A stretch of DNA of 64,000 nucleotides from Bettongia penicillata ogilbyi (GCA_023548195.1 JAJHZJ010000575.1:1491454-1555453), one strand, 5' to 3'. Counted from the stretch's first letter, positions 1-11,262 are shown. A program made the numbers and translations. The notes: generated by a model not told the origin, from the sequence alone.

Positions 1-154
1 TGGAAAATAATTCATTCTGAAAAAGATCCTTGATCTTCAGATAATAACTTCTGGAACACATATAAACTTTAAAAGCAATCACTCTGTTGAAAAAAATTTG
101 TCATAAAAATCGGTCACATTTTCATAATACTTGAAAGTTATGGAGCTCTTTTCA

Positions 155-325
155 GTGAGGTAGGTAATTAGCATACTATTTCTCCTATTTTGCTGATGAG
201 GAAACTGAGGCACAGAATTAAATGACTTGCCTAAGGTCAAAATATAAATAAGAATTGAAGAAAAAGATTCAAATTCAAGTGTTCTTGATTCCAAAACCCC
301 TTTCCTAGCCACCATGCCAAACTGC
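155..325 (-). repeat. MIR/THER1-type SINE, antisense
   Basis: On the plus strand this reads as the reverse of a MIR core. It shows the block for gaggaaactgaggcac, then a degraded gacttgcctaaggtca block and a decayed tRNA-like promoter part. Divergence is high, as expected for an ancient therian SINE. Its ends are approximate. Confidence 0.7.
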
Positions 326-394
326 CTCAGACCTGAGGTGAAGATCTCACTTTAGACATCTCCTAGCTTCATGAATAATCTCCATCCTCCCAGC

Positions 395-515
395 TTTAGT
401 GTGTTCATCTGTAAAATGGGGATATCATCCAGGATTGTCATTAAGATCAAATGACATAATGGATATAAAGCACATTGTATACCTGAAAACTTTATAGAAA
501 ATGTGAACTATGAAA
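395..515 (+). repeat. MIR fragment
   Basis: The stretch contains tcatctgtaaaatgggga and then an ATCAAATGA-type block and an L2-like tail, in the sense order of a MIR 3' half. The head is missing. It lies about 70 bp from the antisense MIR to its left, and the two are independent insertions. Confidence 0.6.
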
Positions 516-659
516 TTTCTAGCATTGTAACTATGCATATACATACATACACACATACATATGCATTTATATAGTCATTCATTCAATTATCTACCTACTC
601 ATTCATTCATTCATTTTTCCAAATAAATAAAAGTAGCAATAGCAACAAAATCTGCAATT

Positions 660-830
660 CCATTCACAAGGCACAGACTAGGGGCTCAATAAGGTCAAGA
701 TTCTAAAGTAGACTTTTTGTTTTTAACCTTTCCTAGTCTTGGAGGATACAGACAAATGAATAGCTTGGCCTTCAAGCAGCTTCTGTTCTATTAAGGGTGG
801 GAAGGCAACAGTCAGACATAACACCAGCTA
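660..830 (-). repeat. L2 3' end fragment, antisense (weak)
   Basis: The order is a decayed block for 'aggcac...ctcaataa', then a 'ggatacagacaaatga' block and a 'cttcaagcagcttctgttctatt' type block. This resembles the antisense 3' end of L2, but divergence is large and the call is tentative. Confidence 0.35.
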
Positions 831-1746
831 CTTTGCATGGCTTACAACTGCCGACCTGGTTCCCCTAGAAATATGTCTCGTTTTATTGAATGCTACTTCA
901 TCTTTTTTCCCCCTCTCTGCACTGACATGTTTATAAAATAAAGATTAGAGTCTTTCTTCTAAAGACTCTTCTTAGAGTCCCTGGCCTTAGGTAATTTATT
1001 CGGTCACTAGAGTTTCAGAAAGACGCAGGAGAACTGGAAGAGACAATAGTGCAATGGAGGAAAATGAAACTCTGAGCAATTGAGATATGTCCAAGGTCAG
1101 GCTGCTGGACCCAATGGAGCAAGAGTTTGAATCTAGCAACCTCTCTTTTAAGGAATGCCTTTTCTCCAAAGATAAGATGCTCCTGTCACATATTTTTATC
1201 CCCAGTTCTCAGTTAATCTGTCATTCTGCAAAAGACAAATGTAATGTTCAGGTTTTGTCAGATTACAGCCATGAGTCAGCCTCTGGCCACCCCTGAAAAT
1301 GCATCCCTTTGTAACTTCTAGAGTTATAAAGCAGAGATGTCTCTACATTGGTGTCTCACCTACATCCTTCCTGAAGTAGCATGATCTAGGAAAACACATA
1401 TTTTCGCTTGTTTTGTGTGTGTGTGTGTGTGTTAAAGGGAAGAGGGATATCTGTGTAATGATGAAATTCTATGGGGCACAGGCTAGTGTGATCCCTTGGG
1501 CATTCTCAGTGATTTGTGGCTGACTCATTGGTGAGGGTCTCCCTGATATCACGGTCCTCTTCCTGAACAAAGGACAAATACAACCTGTGATTCAGTTCAA
1601 GCTACCTGAATGGGGACCCAGTCAGTTGGGTAACTCAATTTGTCCTCTCCCTCTCTTTCTTCCTCTCCTCCTCTCCAAAGGAAGGTAAATTTTGATGACC
1701 AAAAGCTGCCCAGCTAACTTGGGGTTTATGGGCTAGGTTTCTATGT
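831..1746. other. Stretch with no recognised element
   Basis: I recognise no gene or named repeat here. A short (GT)n run lies near 1,414-1,432. The ORF at 1,087-1,296 has no recognisable domain and sits in AT-rich noncoding-like sequence. Confidence 0.5.
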
Positions 1747-1747
1747 T

Positions 1748-1824
1748 TCTTCTTTCCTTTCCTCCTTCCTTCCTTCCTTCCTTCCTTCCTTCCTTCCTTC
1801 CTTCCTCCCTTCCTTCCTTCTTTT
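1748..1824. repeat. (TTCC)n microsatellite
   Basis: Tandem CTTC/TTCC units run for about 75 bp with a few interruptions near both ends. It is pyrimidine on the plus strand. The ORFs across it encode only low-complexity residues and are not genes. Confidence 0.97.
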
Positions 1825-1964
1825 CAGACCAAACCTTAAACCCATTTCACACTGGGGCTCATAGACTAGATAACAATAGAGGTATAATCCTTGACTCTTG
1901 CCCCCAAGAAGGGAAAAGCTATATTCAGGTGTAATTGTCAAGGTTGGGTAGTTGGAAGCATGAG

Positions 1965-2075
1965 ATTTCAAATGTGAGGTCAGCAGAAAGGTAGGGCTGG
2001 ATAAGTCTATTTGAAAGACATTAGCACCAAGAAGATAACTGAACCTGTGGGAGCTAATGAGATAGTCAAATGAAA

Positions 2076-2171
<96 letters not shown>

Positions 2172-3175
2172 AGGGAGAGGGAGAGGGAGAGGGAGAGAAA
2201 AGAAGGTCCAGGACAGAGCCCTAGGGGACACCCAGGAGGGTAGCCCTTATCTCCTGGATGAAGATTCAAGTGAGAAAACTGAAGAGTGCTCACATAAGTA
2301 GGAGGAGAAACCAGAGAGTGAAGTGTCAGAAAAACTGAGAGAAAAGAATTTATCAAAGAGAAAAGGGTGATGGCTAATGTCAAGGTTGCAGAGAGGTCAA
2401 AAGGAGGATAAGTGAGAAAAGGCCATTAAACTTGGCAAGTCAGAGATTATTAGTAACTTTAGAGAGAACAACGTGTGTTGGATGATAAGGCTGGATGTCA
2501 GACTAGGCAGTTAAGAAGAAAGCGAAGGGCTAAGAAATAGAGGCCCCAGGATAGACAGCCAAATAAAGGACAGGGAGATACGGGATGATAGCAGAATGGA
2601 TGGAGACAGTGAGGGTTTTTTAAGGATGGAGGAGACATGATTATATAGGCAATAGGCAAGCAGCAGGTAAACAGAGAGACTGAAAATGTGTGAGAGTGGG
2701 GGGATGCCACAGGACCAAAATATTGGACAAGACGGGACAAAATAGGATCACTTTTGCATGTAAAGGGTTTTGCCTTGACAAGGAGAAAGTGTCACTTCAT
2801 TGTATGAGACAAGGGTGAAGGGGAAGAGAGTGGTAGAAAACTTCTCAGTGGTGTGAAATCAGGAGAGAGAAGAGAGCACTCAGAAAATGACCTCATTTTT
2901 ATAGTGAAATATGAACGAAGGTTCTCATTTGAGAGTATAGAGAAAAGGAGAGGTTTGAGGAGAGATGAAAAGGCTTGGAAAAGCCAGTGACAAATGGCAG
3001 AGTTGGTTCATTAGGGAGGGGTGAATGATTGCCTTGCAGCAGTGAGGGCCTAATTGAGCTTATGTAACATAAATTGGTAGTAGACCCATTCAGAACGGGT
3101 TTCATAATTTTCTCCAGCTTTGTTCAGTAACAGAATTAAAGGTGCATAGTAGTGGGAGGGACCCAGGGTCGAGGC
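1965..3175 (-). pseudogene. L2 LINE ORF2 remnant, antisense, 1.2 kb
   Basis: Read on the minus strand this follows the L2 reverse transcriptase region, from the stretch between the endonuclease and RT domains into the RT. The minus frame at 2,498-2,740 shows a decayed lysine-proline/NYRP-like segment (PSLKNPHC followed by YHPVSPCPLFGCL), which matches the early RT motif of L2. The frame at 2,899-3,105 matches the linker upstream of it. Stops and frameshifts break the ORF. A TA/GA/GGGAGA array at 2,077-2,197 has expanded inside it, and L2-like sequence continues on both sides of the array. L2 belongs to the CR1/Jockey superfamily and was active early in therian evolution. Confidence 0.8.
2077..2197. 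repeat. Compound (TA)n-(GA)n-(GGGAGA)n microsatellite
   Basis: About 50 bp of TA runs directly into about 34 bp of GA and then six GGGAGA-type hexamers. The array sits within the L2 remnant, where the ancestral sequence was already AG-rich, so it probably arose by local expansion. The overlapping Leu/Ser/Ile/Tyr ORFs are artefacts. Confidence 0.97.
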
Positions 3176-4394
3176 TTAATAGCACTAATTTGTTTTGTGA
3201 ATCACCAAGGTCAAAATTATGGTACCACAGAAATGTTTTATGAATAACCATAATTAAGATAAATTGGTAACATGACAGTTCATAAATTAATTCATTATGC
3301 TTTCATGTTTGTCAAGACACACATATACTCACACATACATACACACTTGCACCCCACCATCCTTTACTAGACTCCCAAACTGTCCCAGATAAAAACAAGC
3401 AAAAACCAAAGCTATGTCAGGAATAGTCCAGCACTCCCCAATTACTTTTTCTAATTCATTTTGGGGAGTATGTCAGGCAAAGGGGTCTTAGCCTCAGATT
3501 TTAGGTTATCTCTTCTTCCAACAGAAAATATTTTTTTTCATTTTTCATCTATTCTGCTCACCCCTTGCTCCCATCCTTTTTTGATACATTAATAACATCA
3601 TCAACCTGTTTTATTCAAATTGACAGAGACCTTTTCTCTATAATTACTAACCCTCCAAGTCCCCACCCATTGCTTCCCACCCCTCAGACAAAGTTTCCCA
3701 GAATTGAGACAGGCAGCCAAAGTAGTGGTCCTTGCCCATCATGAAATTTAAGAGATTTCGCTGAACCCAAAACTGATATTTACATCCTGAATTGAGTGAC
3801 ATCTTTCCTACACAGAGAAAAGCTTTTGATGTCACCATGATCCTACTCTTGAAAGCAGAATGAAAAATTCTATTAGTACAAAATACTCATTAGACAGTTT
3901 TTGGTATTTACTGCCTTCCTTTTCCTCTCCCAGCCTATTTGTAGCTTTCCAATGTTGGTTTGCAACCAAGGAAATGAACACTTAGGCCTAATTAATGAAA
4001 ATAGGTTTAATCACTGAGACATATAATTTCTAATGATGCATTGCAAATACTTTTGTAAACTGAAGTCTATGAAAGGAAGGGGAAATAAAGACTATTTAGC
4101 AAGTTGTCTCCTCTCCAAACTCGTGTGCTATTTTCATTAAAATAGAAAATCAAATATTGATTCCAGTCTAATTTTTTTTTCATTCTTTGGCATTTGTGCT
4201 TTAGGGTGCTTGGAGAAGTGGTTAATTTAAATTCACAGTCTGTATGTTTAATCCTTTCAGGGCAAGGTAAAGAATGCATGTTAAACATATTTGAGGGCTG
4301 TATTTTAAATTCCATAAAATCTGCTTTGGTCGAATGGTGCTTGTGGGCATGGGGGACATCCAACATAAAAGTACACGGTAATATTGAATACTAT
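3176..4394. other. Mostly unique sequence
   Basis: No gene or clear interspersed element is recognised. A degenerate CA/CATA-rich patch lies at about 3,318-3,350. Short ORFs on both strands lack domains. Confidence 0.5.
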
Positions 4395-4625
4395 GTGTGG
4401 TAAAGAGTAACAAGGCAGTGCAGTATAGGATGAACAGGAAGAAAACTGAAAAGGGAAAGCAATACCAGGCTCTGAAGGACTTTAAATGCCGGATAGAAGA
4501 TTTTTTATATTTGATCCTAGAGGTAATAGGAAGCATAGGAGATAATCTGAGAAGGGAGGGTGGCTCAATCAGACCTGCACATCAGGAAGATCATGTTCAT
4601 GGTTGAATAGATAGTAGATTAGCTT
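4395..4625 (-). repeat. L2 LINE fragment, antisense
   Basis: The blocks ctgaaggactttaaatgcc, tatttgatcctagaggtaat and atcagacctgcacatcagga occur in the order expected for antisense L2 ORF2 C-terminal sequence. The ORFs drawn through it are decayed RT frames. Confidence 0.8.
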
Positions 4626-4755
4626 GGGGGCTTATTGTCTCTGTGAGTGACAGGATTATTGAAAGTCCTATGTAACTTCCTAAATGGGAACCAGGCTGTG
4701 TTCTTGGTACTGCTCTAATTCTGGGCCCAAGTTCATTGGCAGTATTTGTCTACTA

Positions 4756-4758
<3 letters not shown>

Positions 4759-4788
<30 letters not shown>
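4759..4788. repeat. (GT)n microsatellite
   Basis: A near-perfect GT dinucleotide run of about 30 bp in otherwise unique sequence. It has no coding content. Confidence 0.97.
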
Positions 4789-4789
<1 letters not shown>

Positions 4790-5329
4790 AAGTTGAACAA
4801 ATAGATGATATATATGATAAAGTAATAAAATGACAGTGTATAGACTAATTCATTTTACTTAAAAACTCTCCTTATCATACTCATATATGTGATTGTGCAC
4901 ATGTGCATACACACAGGCACAACCTCTATCTGCATTATTCAATAGGCAGTCCGTGGAGCTGCATGTCATAACCTTTACCTGCATGGGTTTTCCTGTGTGT
5001 ATTTCCAGGCTAAGGTAATTTCTTAACTAGGGCATTTTTGTAATTGGCTAGCACCCTTTAACAGAACTTTTACTAGCTATATCCATGCTGGGGAAAATTC
5101 AGTTCAGTGGGGTGGGAAGGGACAGAGGACAGTCCTAGTGAAGGTATGGAGAAGGAATGTCCCCAGCTGGTCCTTAGCCTTTCCAGTTGAGTCTTCTAGA
5201 AGAGCAGTATCACAGCAAGGGGACCCTGGAGGTGACACCTCAAGTCTAAAGCACTGGGTTTACCTAGAGACTTTCAAGCCAAGGTAGAGAGGTAGGGATT
5301 GAGGGAGGGGAAGAATGGAGCACCTGACC

Positions 5330-5722
5330 CCACCCTGAGGCCAAAACTCTGCTTTCCTAGCACTGATTAAGACTGTGCCTTTTAATTAGGTCTTTCCAGC
5401 CGTGTTAACAACCCTGTTAGAGAAGAATTTGCCCCATTAATACAAATGACAAATTGGTGTTTGGCAGAGCTGAAGTACCCACAAACAAATCTCTGTCGAT
5501 AAACCCAGACCTCCATCATTGCTTTCACCACTAATTCATACCCTTTCACATTAAGTATGCATTATTAGGCAAACAATTAAACTGAAGTGTTTGTTACAGA
5601 ATTCAGATAGCCATAGACCATTAATAATGTTGCCATTTCCTCAGTTACAAGAAAATATACTTTGTTAATAATGAATGAGAACCATCTCTTACTGTAACTC
5701 CTTCTCCAAGAAGAAAATTATT
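5330..5722. other. Repeat-free AT-rich stretch, possible conserved noncoding element
   Basis: I see no interspersed repeat here. The stretch is rich in homeodomain-like cores (TAAT/ATTA), for example around ccattaatac, ggcaaacaattaaac and accattaataatg. It has little microsatellite decay. Such a composition is common in developmental enhancers, but function is inference only. Confidence 0.3.
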
Positions 5723-5724
5723 TT

Positions 5725-5908
5725 GTGTTCATCTTTTGTTGCCCAAGAAGACTATGCCATCAGAGAAATGATACATGACTTGCACTTGACTTTATTTTGA
5801 GTGAGGATGGGCTGTGTAGGGCACCAGTCTCATTTCTCCTCCAGAGCCATCTGAATCCAGTGACCAGATATTCATCAGGATGACTGGAGATGGCCCAGGA
5901 TGCAATAG
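5725..5908 (-). repeat. WSINE/WALLSI-type marsupial SINE, 5'-truncated
   Basis: The plus strand shows the antisense 3' body of this SINE family (gccatcagagaaatgat, cctccagagccatctgaat, ccagatattcatcaggatg). The copy stops before the antisense tRNA-like head that ends the full copies at about 23.3, 32.4 and 41.2 kb. It is therefore truncated at its 5' end. The minus-strand ORF across it is spurious. Confidence 0.85.
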
Positions 5909-6670
5909 GAAACTTTGGGCCCTTTAGGCCAAGGTCTATGCAGGAACTCACTTAGGGTGATGTAATGCCCATTCATTAAACAGTCCTGTTTAAGAAATAG
6001 CCAGGGTGTGGCCTCTTTAATGAGGTCAAGAAAAAGAAAGACGTTAGGCTGGGAGGGAAACAGCAACAGTTACTGTTGGTAATCACTCTAAGGTATGAAG
6101 CTAAAGGAAGCTAAATTCTCATGGTGGCTGAAACAGTCATTACAACCAATTTAATATTTATGCTCATACTTGATGAGCCATGAAAAATACAACCACAAAA
6201 ATGACATATTCCTTACCTGGTCTGATGAATTATAATCTTTGAAGTTCTTCTGTGTATGTGTGTATGTGTGTGTGTGTGTGACAGGAGAGGCTAGCAGCAG
6301 TGGGGTATAGTAACTAGAACGGGGAACTTGGAGACAGAAAGAAATGTGTTAAAAACAGAGAGAGGACACCTAAGGGACCATAATAAGATTTTTTAAAAAA
6401 TGTGAATGAAAAATTCATAGCACATGCAGAGGAAATGAATGAAATCGTCAGAAACTACCAGAAGACCTAGACACGAAGAAAACTGAGAACATAAATAAAA
6501 TAAATAGATATTTACAAAGATACTAAAGGGAACAAAATAGAAAATAGAGATTCTAATCAACCTGACCTCAAAAAGAGAAATTGAACAAACAATAAAGAAC
6601 TTCTGGGCCAGAAATATGTATAAATCAGTTCTATCAGGCATTCTGACATTAACATTTGTATGTATATATT
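5909..6670. other. Unique sequence with a (TG)n run
   Basis: A TG-rich run lies at about 6,251-6,280. The rest is A-rich sequence without a recognised element or gene. The 82-codon minus frame at 6,393-6,641 has no family signature. Confidence 0.5.
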
Positions 6671-6671
6671 G

Positions 6672-6870
6672 CTTTAAATCTTGCCAAGCACTTTGCAGTT
6701 ATCTCCATTTATCATTACAACAACATTGGAAGGTAAGTGTTTTATTATACCCATTTTACAGACGATGAAACTGAAGCAAACATGGAGGATATATTTCTGA
6801 CAAGTGTCTGAGGCAGTAACTCAGGTTTATCTGACCCTAGGCTCAGGGATCTATCTCCTGGCTGCCTCCC
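6672..6870 (-). repeat. MIR SINE, antisense
   Basis: It reads ccattttacagacgatgaaa, then a decayed CORE block and a 'ctcagggatctatctcctggctgcct' type head, in antisense MIR order. A further L2/MIR-like 3' tail in the opposite orientation follows at about 6,880-6,930 (cacagtgccaggcatatag). Confidence 0.75.
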
Positions 6871-7078
6871 ATGTTCAAATAGCACAGTGCCAGGCATATA
6901 GCGCTTGGTAAATACTTTTTCATTCATTCAAGAAACAAAAAGAAATCCATCATGTGCAATTAAAACAGTTCCTTCCTCCTCTAGTCCAAGTGATTGAAGA
7001 AAGTACATGAAATAAATTAAAATAATTCAATCACAGGAGCCTGACTGATTGAAAGAGACTGTATGCTTTTAGCTCTTT

Positions 7079-7212
7079 AGTAAAATACTCATTTACTTTC
7101 TAAGCAGAGACACAAGGCAGCCAAGGACAAGACAGATTCAGAAGGTCAATTCAGTTGTCAGATATTCTGAAGACAGACCATGAAGAACATGAGAAGTATT
7201 GAGTGAGTGAAT
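7079..7212 (+). repeat. Unclassified segment, similar to 9,147-9,280
   Basis: This 130-bp block aligns by eye with 9,147-9,280 at roughly three bases in four. Shared words include gcagccaaggacaa, cagttgtca and atattctgaaga. Both are in the same orientation. I do not recognise a repeat family; it could be an old local duplication or two copies of an unnamed repeat. Confidence 0.6.
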
Positions 7213-7221
7213 AAGTAAAAC

Positions 7222-7345
7222 AGCCTTTAACAAACATTTTTTATCTGCCCTGCTTTATGCTGAGTGTGGGCGATAGAAACACAAGCAAACAAGGAAGTCT
7301 CCACCACCAAGGGACTTAGGTTCTAATGGTGAAGAATACACAAGT
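7222..7345 (-). repeat. L2 3' end, antisense
   Basis: It carries the decayed antisense L2 terminus: 'aacaaacattt', a 'gctgagtgtgggcgatagaaac' block, then 'caagggacttaggttctaatgg'. It begins directly after the unclassified repeated segment. Confidence 0.6.
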
Positions 7346-7599
7346 AGGCATATGGTGGTCAGAAAGGAAAACAGTCAGGAGAGTTGGTGATTGGAATCCC
7401 TGGGGACTTGACTGATGTAGCCATTCCAGAATGGCAGTATGTATTGATTATGACTGGCTCTGTGGTGCAATGGATTGTGCATTGGATGTATTGATTTAAT
7501 TACTGTTCTCAAATTTAGAGTTGGGAGGGGAGTAGGGAGACATGAGGAGCATGGAAAGTGGCATAAATATTATGTTTAAATGTATGCATAATTTTTAAG

Positions 7600-7840
7600 A
7601 GCAGCTGGGTGGCACGAGAGAACACTGAACTTACACTCAAAATTTGAACTTAGAGTTCAAATCTGTCCTCAGACACTCAGTAGCTGTGTGACCCTGGGCA
7701 AGTCACTTTACTGTTTCCATCAGCTTCCTAATCTGTAAAATGAACTGAAGAAAGAAATGGCAAATCACTTCAGTATTTTTGCCAAGAATACCCCAAATGA
7801 GGTTACAAAGAGTCAGATACTACCCAACAACATGATTAAA
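7600..7840 (+). repeat. Mar1-type SINE
   Basis: A tRNA-like head (gcagctgggtggcac, with a B-box-like gttcaaatc) is followed by the core tgtgaccctgggcaagtcac. The RTE-type tail contains tgccaagaataccccaaatg and a run ending near cccaacaacatg. It is close to full length. Confidence 0.88.
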
Positions 7841-7845
7841 AAAAA

Positions 7846-8570
7846 ATGCTTCAGGATCTACCAAAATCCAAGGCCATCACTAAATCACAAAACTGAACTA
7901 AATTATCTTTGTCTCCTCTCAGAGTGACTACAAAGCATAATTCAAAGAGCCACATGCTCTGTTACCCTGAACTTAAGATGGGCAGCTCATGGAATATCTG
8001 CATCTGGGTCCTCTTGCAAACCACCCTCAAGGAGAGATTCAAATGAACCAGTGTAGGAAGCTCCTCCATCATGCAGCGATCACCCCAAGGACCTCCCCTC
8101 TGACGTGACTGACATGGCTGTCAAATGTTCTTTAAGATAAACTTTCCCAGGGTCCTTATCTTTGGGAAGATAAATGCACACTTCAGGGCCAGCGTTAGAA
8201 CTTTACTCTTTTGACTGAAGAGGTGACGTTAATCTGCTCAGCACCTGCCCTCCTTTCCTTTCTTATCTTAGCTGCTTTATTCATTCATATTTTTCTCTTT
8301 ATTTCAGTGAAACAAATCAGAAGGAGAATGAGAGTAAAAAATAATAAGGCAATAAAGCAAAGCAATTAGGCCATAAAATGGGCAGGAGCATGACTTATTT
8401 AAACATTTTACAGTTGGAGAAGTTTTCAAATGATGAAATATTTAATGCAAGAGCATAGAAAGAAACAGACTAAAACCTCCACTTGACAAATGATTATAAA
8501 GGTGGATCAGCAATTAAATGCATTAGTCTTCCTTCCTTCCTTTTTTTTTTTAAAGCATTATATTTCTAAA
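7846..8570. other. Unique sequence
   Basis: I recognise no gene or repeat apart from a short CTTCC/poly-T tract near 8,528-8,551. It lies between a SINE and an hAT-like remnant. Confidence 0.5.
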
Positions 8571-8571
8571 T

Positions 8572-8742
8572 CAGGACCACCATCTTTCTCTGTGTCATAG
8601 ATCCCTCTGGCAGTCTGGCGAATGCTATAGAACCTTCTTAGAAGAAATACACAGAGTATTCAAAAGGAAACAATTAGATGGAAATGAACATCCAAGTTCA
8701 AAGAATCATTGACATCCATGCATCCAAGGTTAAGAACTGCTG
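8572..8742. mobile_element. hAT-like nonautonomous DNA transposon remnant
   Basis: The internal words gtgtcatagatccctctgg, cagtctggcgaatg and aaaaggaaacaatt, and the terminal ggttaagaactgctg, match the family seen at 28,309-28,490. The right end keeps the TIR-like form; the left end is decayed. It has no coding capacity and is too short to be autonomous. Confidence 0.6.
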
Positions 8743-8911
8743 TTCTCTGCTTAAAGAATCTTTGCTTTTCTTTTGCTTTGAAGACATTCATTATCTAATT
8801 TTGAGACATAAGAGCTTTTATTTGGTAAAATTTCAGTCCATCTTCTTTAATTCTTATGATTATTCTAAATGCTGGTCAAAGTTCTAGATCTTGGTCTAGA
8901 CTGTATGCTCC

Positions 8912-9118
8912 AGTAGGAGTCAGGAAGACCCGGGGTTCAAATTTTGTCTCTGACACATACTACTACTACATGACCCTGGGCAAGTCATTGAAATGATCAG
9001 TGATTCATGCATTTTCCCAGATTACAAGCTACAGAGCAGCTATTGACCTGCACTGGTAGATAGAGTTTTCTCACAGGGAGTTCCCTATACCAATGAAATC
9101 ACAGGTTCCCTTAAAAAA
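8912..9118 (+). repeat. tRNA-headed marsupial SINE with a distinct 3' body
   Basis: It opens with agtcaggaagacccggggtt and ccctgggcaagtcat, as in other tRNA-headed SINEs. The 3' body is different (tattgacctgcactggtag, gggagttccctataccaat, gaaatcacaggt). A partial relative of that tail appears at about 31,920-31,960. Confidence 0.7.
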
Positions 9119-9146
9119 GAATAAATCCTTTCCTGACATTGATCTT

Positions 9147-9280
9147 CAGTAAATGCTAGATTTACTTTTCAAGTAGAGAGGCAGAGCAGCCAAGGACAAC
9201 ACAAATACAGGAGGCAAACTCAGTTGTCAAATATTCTGAAGAAAGACCATGAACATAAGAACTCTATGAGTGAGTGAGTA
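9147..9280 (+). repeat. Unclassified segment, similar to 7,079-7,212
   Basis: This is the right-hand member of the pair described at 7,079-7,212. It ends in a gagtgagtgag run, as the left member nearly does. Between the two lie unrelated insertions (a Mar1 SINE, an hAT remnant and another SINE). Confidence 0.6.
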
Positions 9281-9384
9281 CTGGTGAGTGAGTATTGCAG
9301 ATTCAAGATTGTACTGCAAATTGTGGAGTTATTCATTCTGGAACAATTACTGTTACTTGATAGTAAGAAAAGGAAGGCAGAATG

Positions 9385-9555
9385 GTTTGGGAAAGGAAGC
9401 TGGATCTGGAGACAAAGGATTTATGCTCCAGTTGTGTTTACCTTTGCTTCCAGTGTGACCTTCTGGTCTTAATTTCCTAAAATAAGAGTGAATTAGGGAG
9501 GGCAGGCAGGCAAGGTTGAGCTCTGAAGTTCCTTCCCACTCTTCATTGAGAACCT
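9385..9555 (+). repeat. MIR-like SINE, diverged
   Basis: The order is a ggatctggagacaaaggat head region, a gtgaccttctggtctt core relic, and a 3' part resembling the 'gaggtcccttcccactct' ending of a marsupial MIR variant. High divergence makes the borders uncertain. Confidence 0.5.
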
Positions 9556-9859
9556 TATGCGCCTGAGAAATTCCAAGTAGGGACAGTGGCAGGTCAAGGA
9601 AATTTCAAGTTATTTGATTAAAAATCACCGACCAACCAGAAGCATCAGACCACACTTTCCCACAAACCTGATGGGAGGTGAAAACCACAAAAGGTAACAG
9701 GTCATGATGGAGACATCAGAATGATGAAGGCCTGACTGACAGATGAACAAGGTGACCAGGAGCAAATCCCTGCACCTGCCATGGGCCAGAGGATTCTAAG
9801 GGGAAAAATTACACATGATACACTGAATATGAATTTTTCAGTCATATAAGGGATAGATT

Positions 9860-10120
9860 AGAGAAGATAGAGATAAGGAGGAAAAGAGGAAAGAGAAGAA
9901 GGAAGAAAGGAGGAAGGGAAGGAGGAAAGGAATGAAGGAGGAAAAGAAGGGAAGAAGGAAGGAAGGAAGGATGGAAGGAAGGAAGGAAGGAAGGAAGGGG
10001 AAAGAGGAAGGGAAGAAAGGAGGGAAGGAAGAACTGAAGAAATGGACAGAAGAAAGGAGAGAGAAGAAAGGAGAGAGAAGGAAGGAAGAGAGGGAGGTAA
10101 GGAGGGAGAAAATGGCAGAG
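9860..10120. repeat. (GGAA)n-rich polypurine tract
   Basis: About 260 bp is almost wholly A and G on the plus strand, with GGAA tetramers purest near 9,955-10,000. It is the only one of the five GGAA/TTCC arrays with purines on this strand. The Lys/Glu/Arg and Ser/Phe/Leu ORFs are composition artefacts. Confidence 0.97.
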
Positions 10121-10257
10121 GGGAATCACAAAGTGAATTAACAAATTTTGGCAGTTGAGTCTTGTTACACTGGATCAGTTCTCCCAGTGCAGACAGATTA
10201 GACAGACACAAGAGTCTTTATCAGCTCCCTCCATACCTTCATAAATTTGTACTTGCT

Positions 10258-10500
10258 TAGCAGCTTGGTATCACAGTGGAGGGAGTGCTAGACTTGGAGT
10301 TAGTGAGATTTGAATTCAAATCCTACCTCAGACACTTGCTAGCTGTGTACCCTGGGACAAACCACTAAATCACCATCTGTCTCAGTTTCCTCATCTATAA
10401 AGTAAGAATAATAACCATATCTACCTCACAAGGCTGTCAAATGATATACTATTTGGAAGGTTCTTTGCAAACATTAAGGTGTTGTCTAAATACCAGCCAT
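10258..10500 (+). repeat. THER1/MIR SINE, nearly full length
   Basis: A tRNA-like head (ggtatcacagtggagggagt, then attcaaatcctacctcag) leads into tcagtttcctcatctataaa and the L2-derived tail with ttctttgcaaacattaag. All parts are in sense order. Confidence 0.82.
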
Positions 10501-10502
10501 TC

Positions 10503-11262
10503 TTTTTAGTAGTAGTTAATGTTTTCCTATTTTGTATAAAAACAATATTTAACATTCATTTTTACAAAATTTTGAGCTACAATTTTTTTCTCCCTCCTTC
10601 TCCTCCTTTCTTCCTGAGAGAAGAATGGCAAACAATTTGATATAGGTTAGATACATGAAATCATTTGAAACGTTTGCATATAATTCATATTGTGAAAGAA
10701 GAAACAGACCAAAAAAAACACACACACACAAAATGAAGAAAGTGAATACTTTGCTCTGTATTCAGAATCCATCAGTTCTTTTCTCTGAATGTCAAGAGCA
10801 TTTTTTATCATAAGTCCCTTGGTTCATCCTATTTCTGTTGATCATCACACAGTGTTGCCATGCCTGTGTGCAATGTTCTCCTGGTTCTGCTCATTTCACT
10901 TTGCATCAGCTCACGTAAGTCCTTTCAGGTTTTTCTGAAAACATTCTGCTTGTCACTTCTTATAGTACAATAGTATTCCATTACAATCATACACCACAAC
11001 TTGTTCAGTCATTTCCCAATAGATGGGCATCCCCTCAATTTTCAGTTCGTTGCCAGCATAAAAAGAGCGGCTATAAATGGTTTTCAACATGTAGGCCCTT
11101 GTCCCTTTTTTAAGATCTCTTTGGGATATAGTCCTAGCAGTGGTATTGCTGGATTAAAGGTTATGCCCTGTTTGACTGCCCTTCGGGCATAGTTCCAAAT
11201 TGCTCTCCAGAGTGGTTGGATTAATTACGCCATCAACAGTAATGCCAGATGTTGTTAGAATA
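10503..11262 (-). pseudogene. L1 LINE 3' portion, antisense (ORF2 C-terminus and 3' UTR)
   Basis: The plus strand begins with the antisense marsupial L1 3' terminus (catttttacaaaattttgag, then a pyrimidine-rich part). It continues into antisense ORF2 C-terminal sequence: tatagtacaatagtattcca, aatagatgggcatcccctc, tagcagtggtattgctgga and ccaaattgctctccagagtg. The same landmarks occur at 48.8-49.5 kb. No long frame survives, so it is a dead 5'-truncated copy. Confidence 0.88.
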
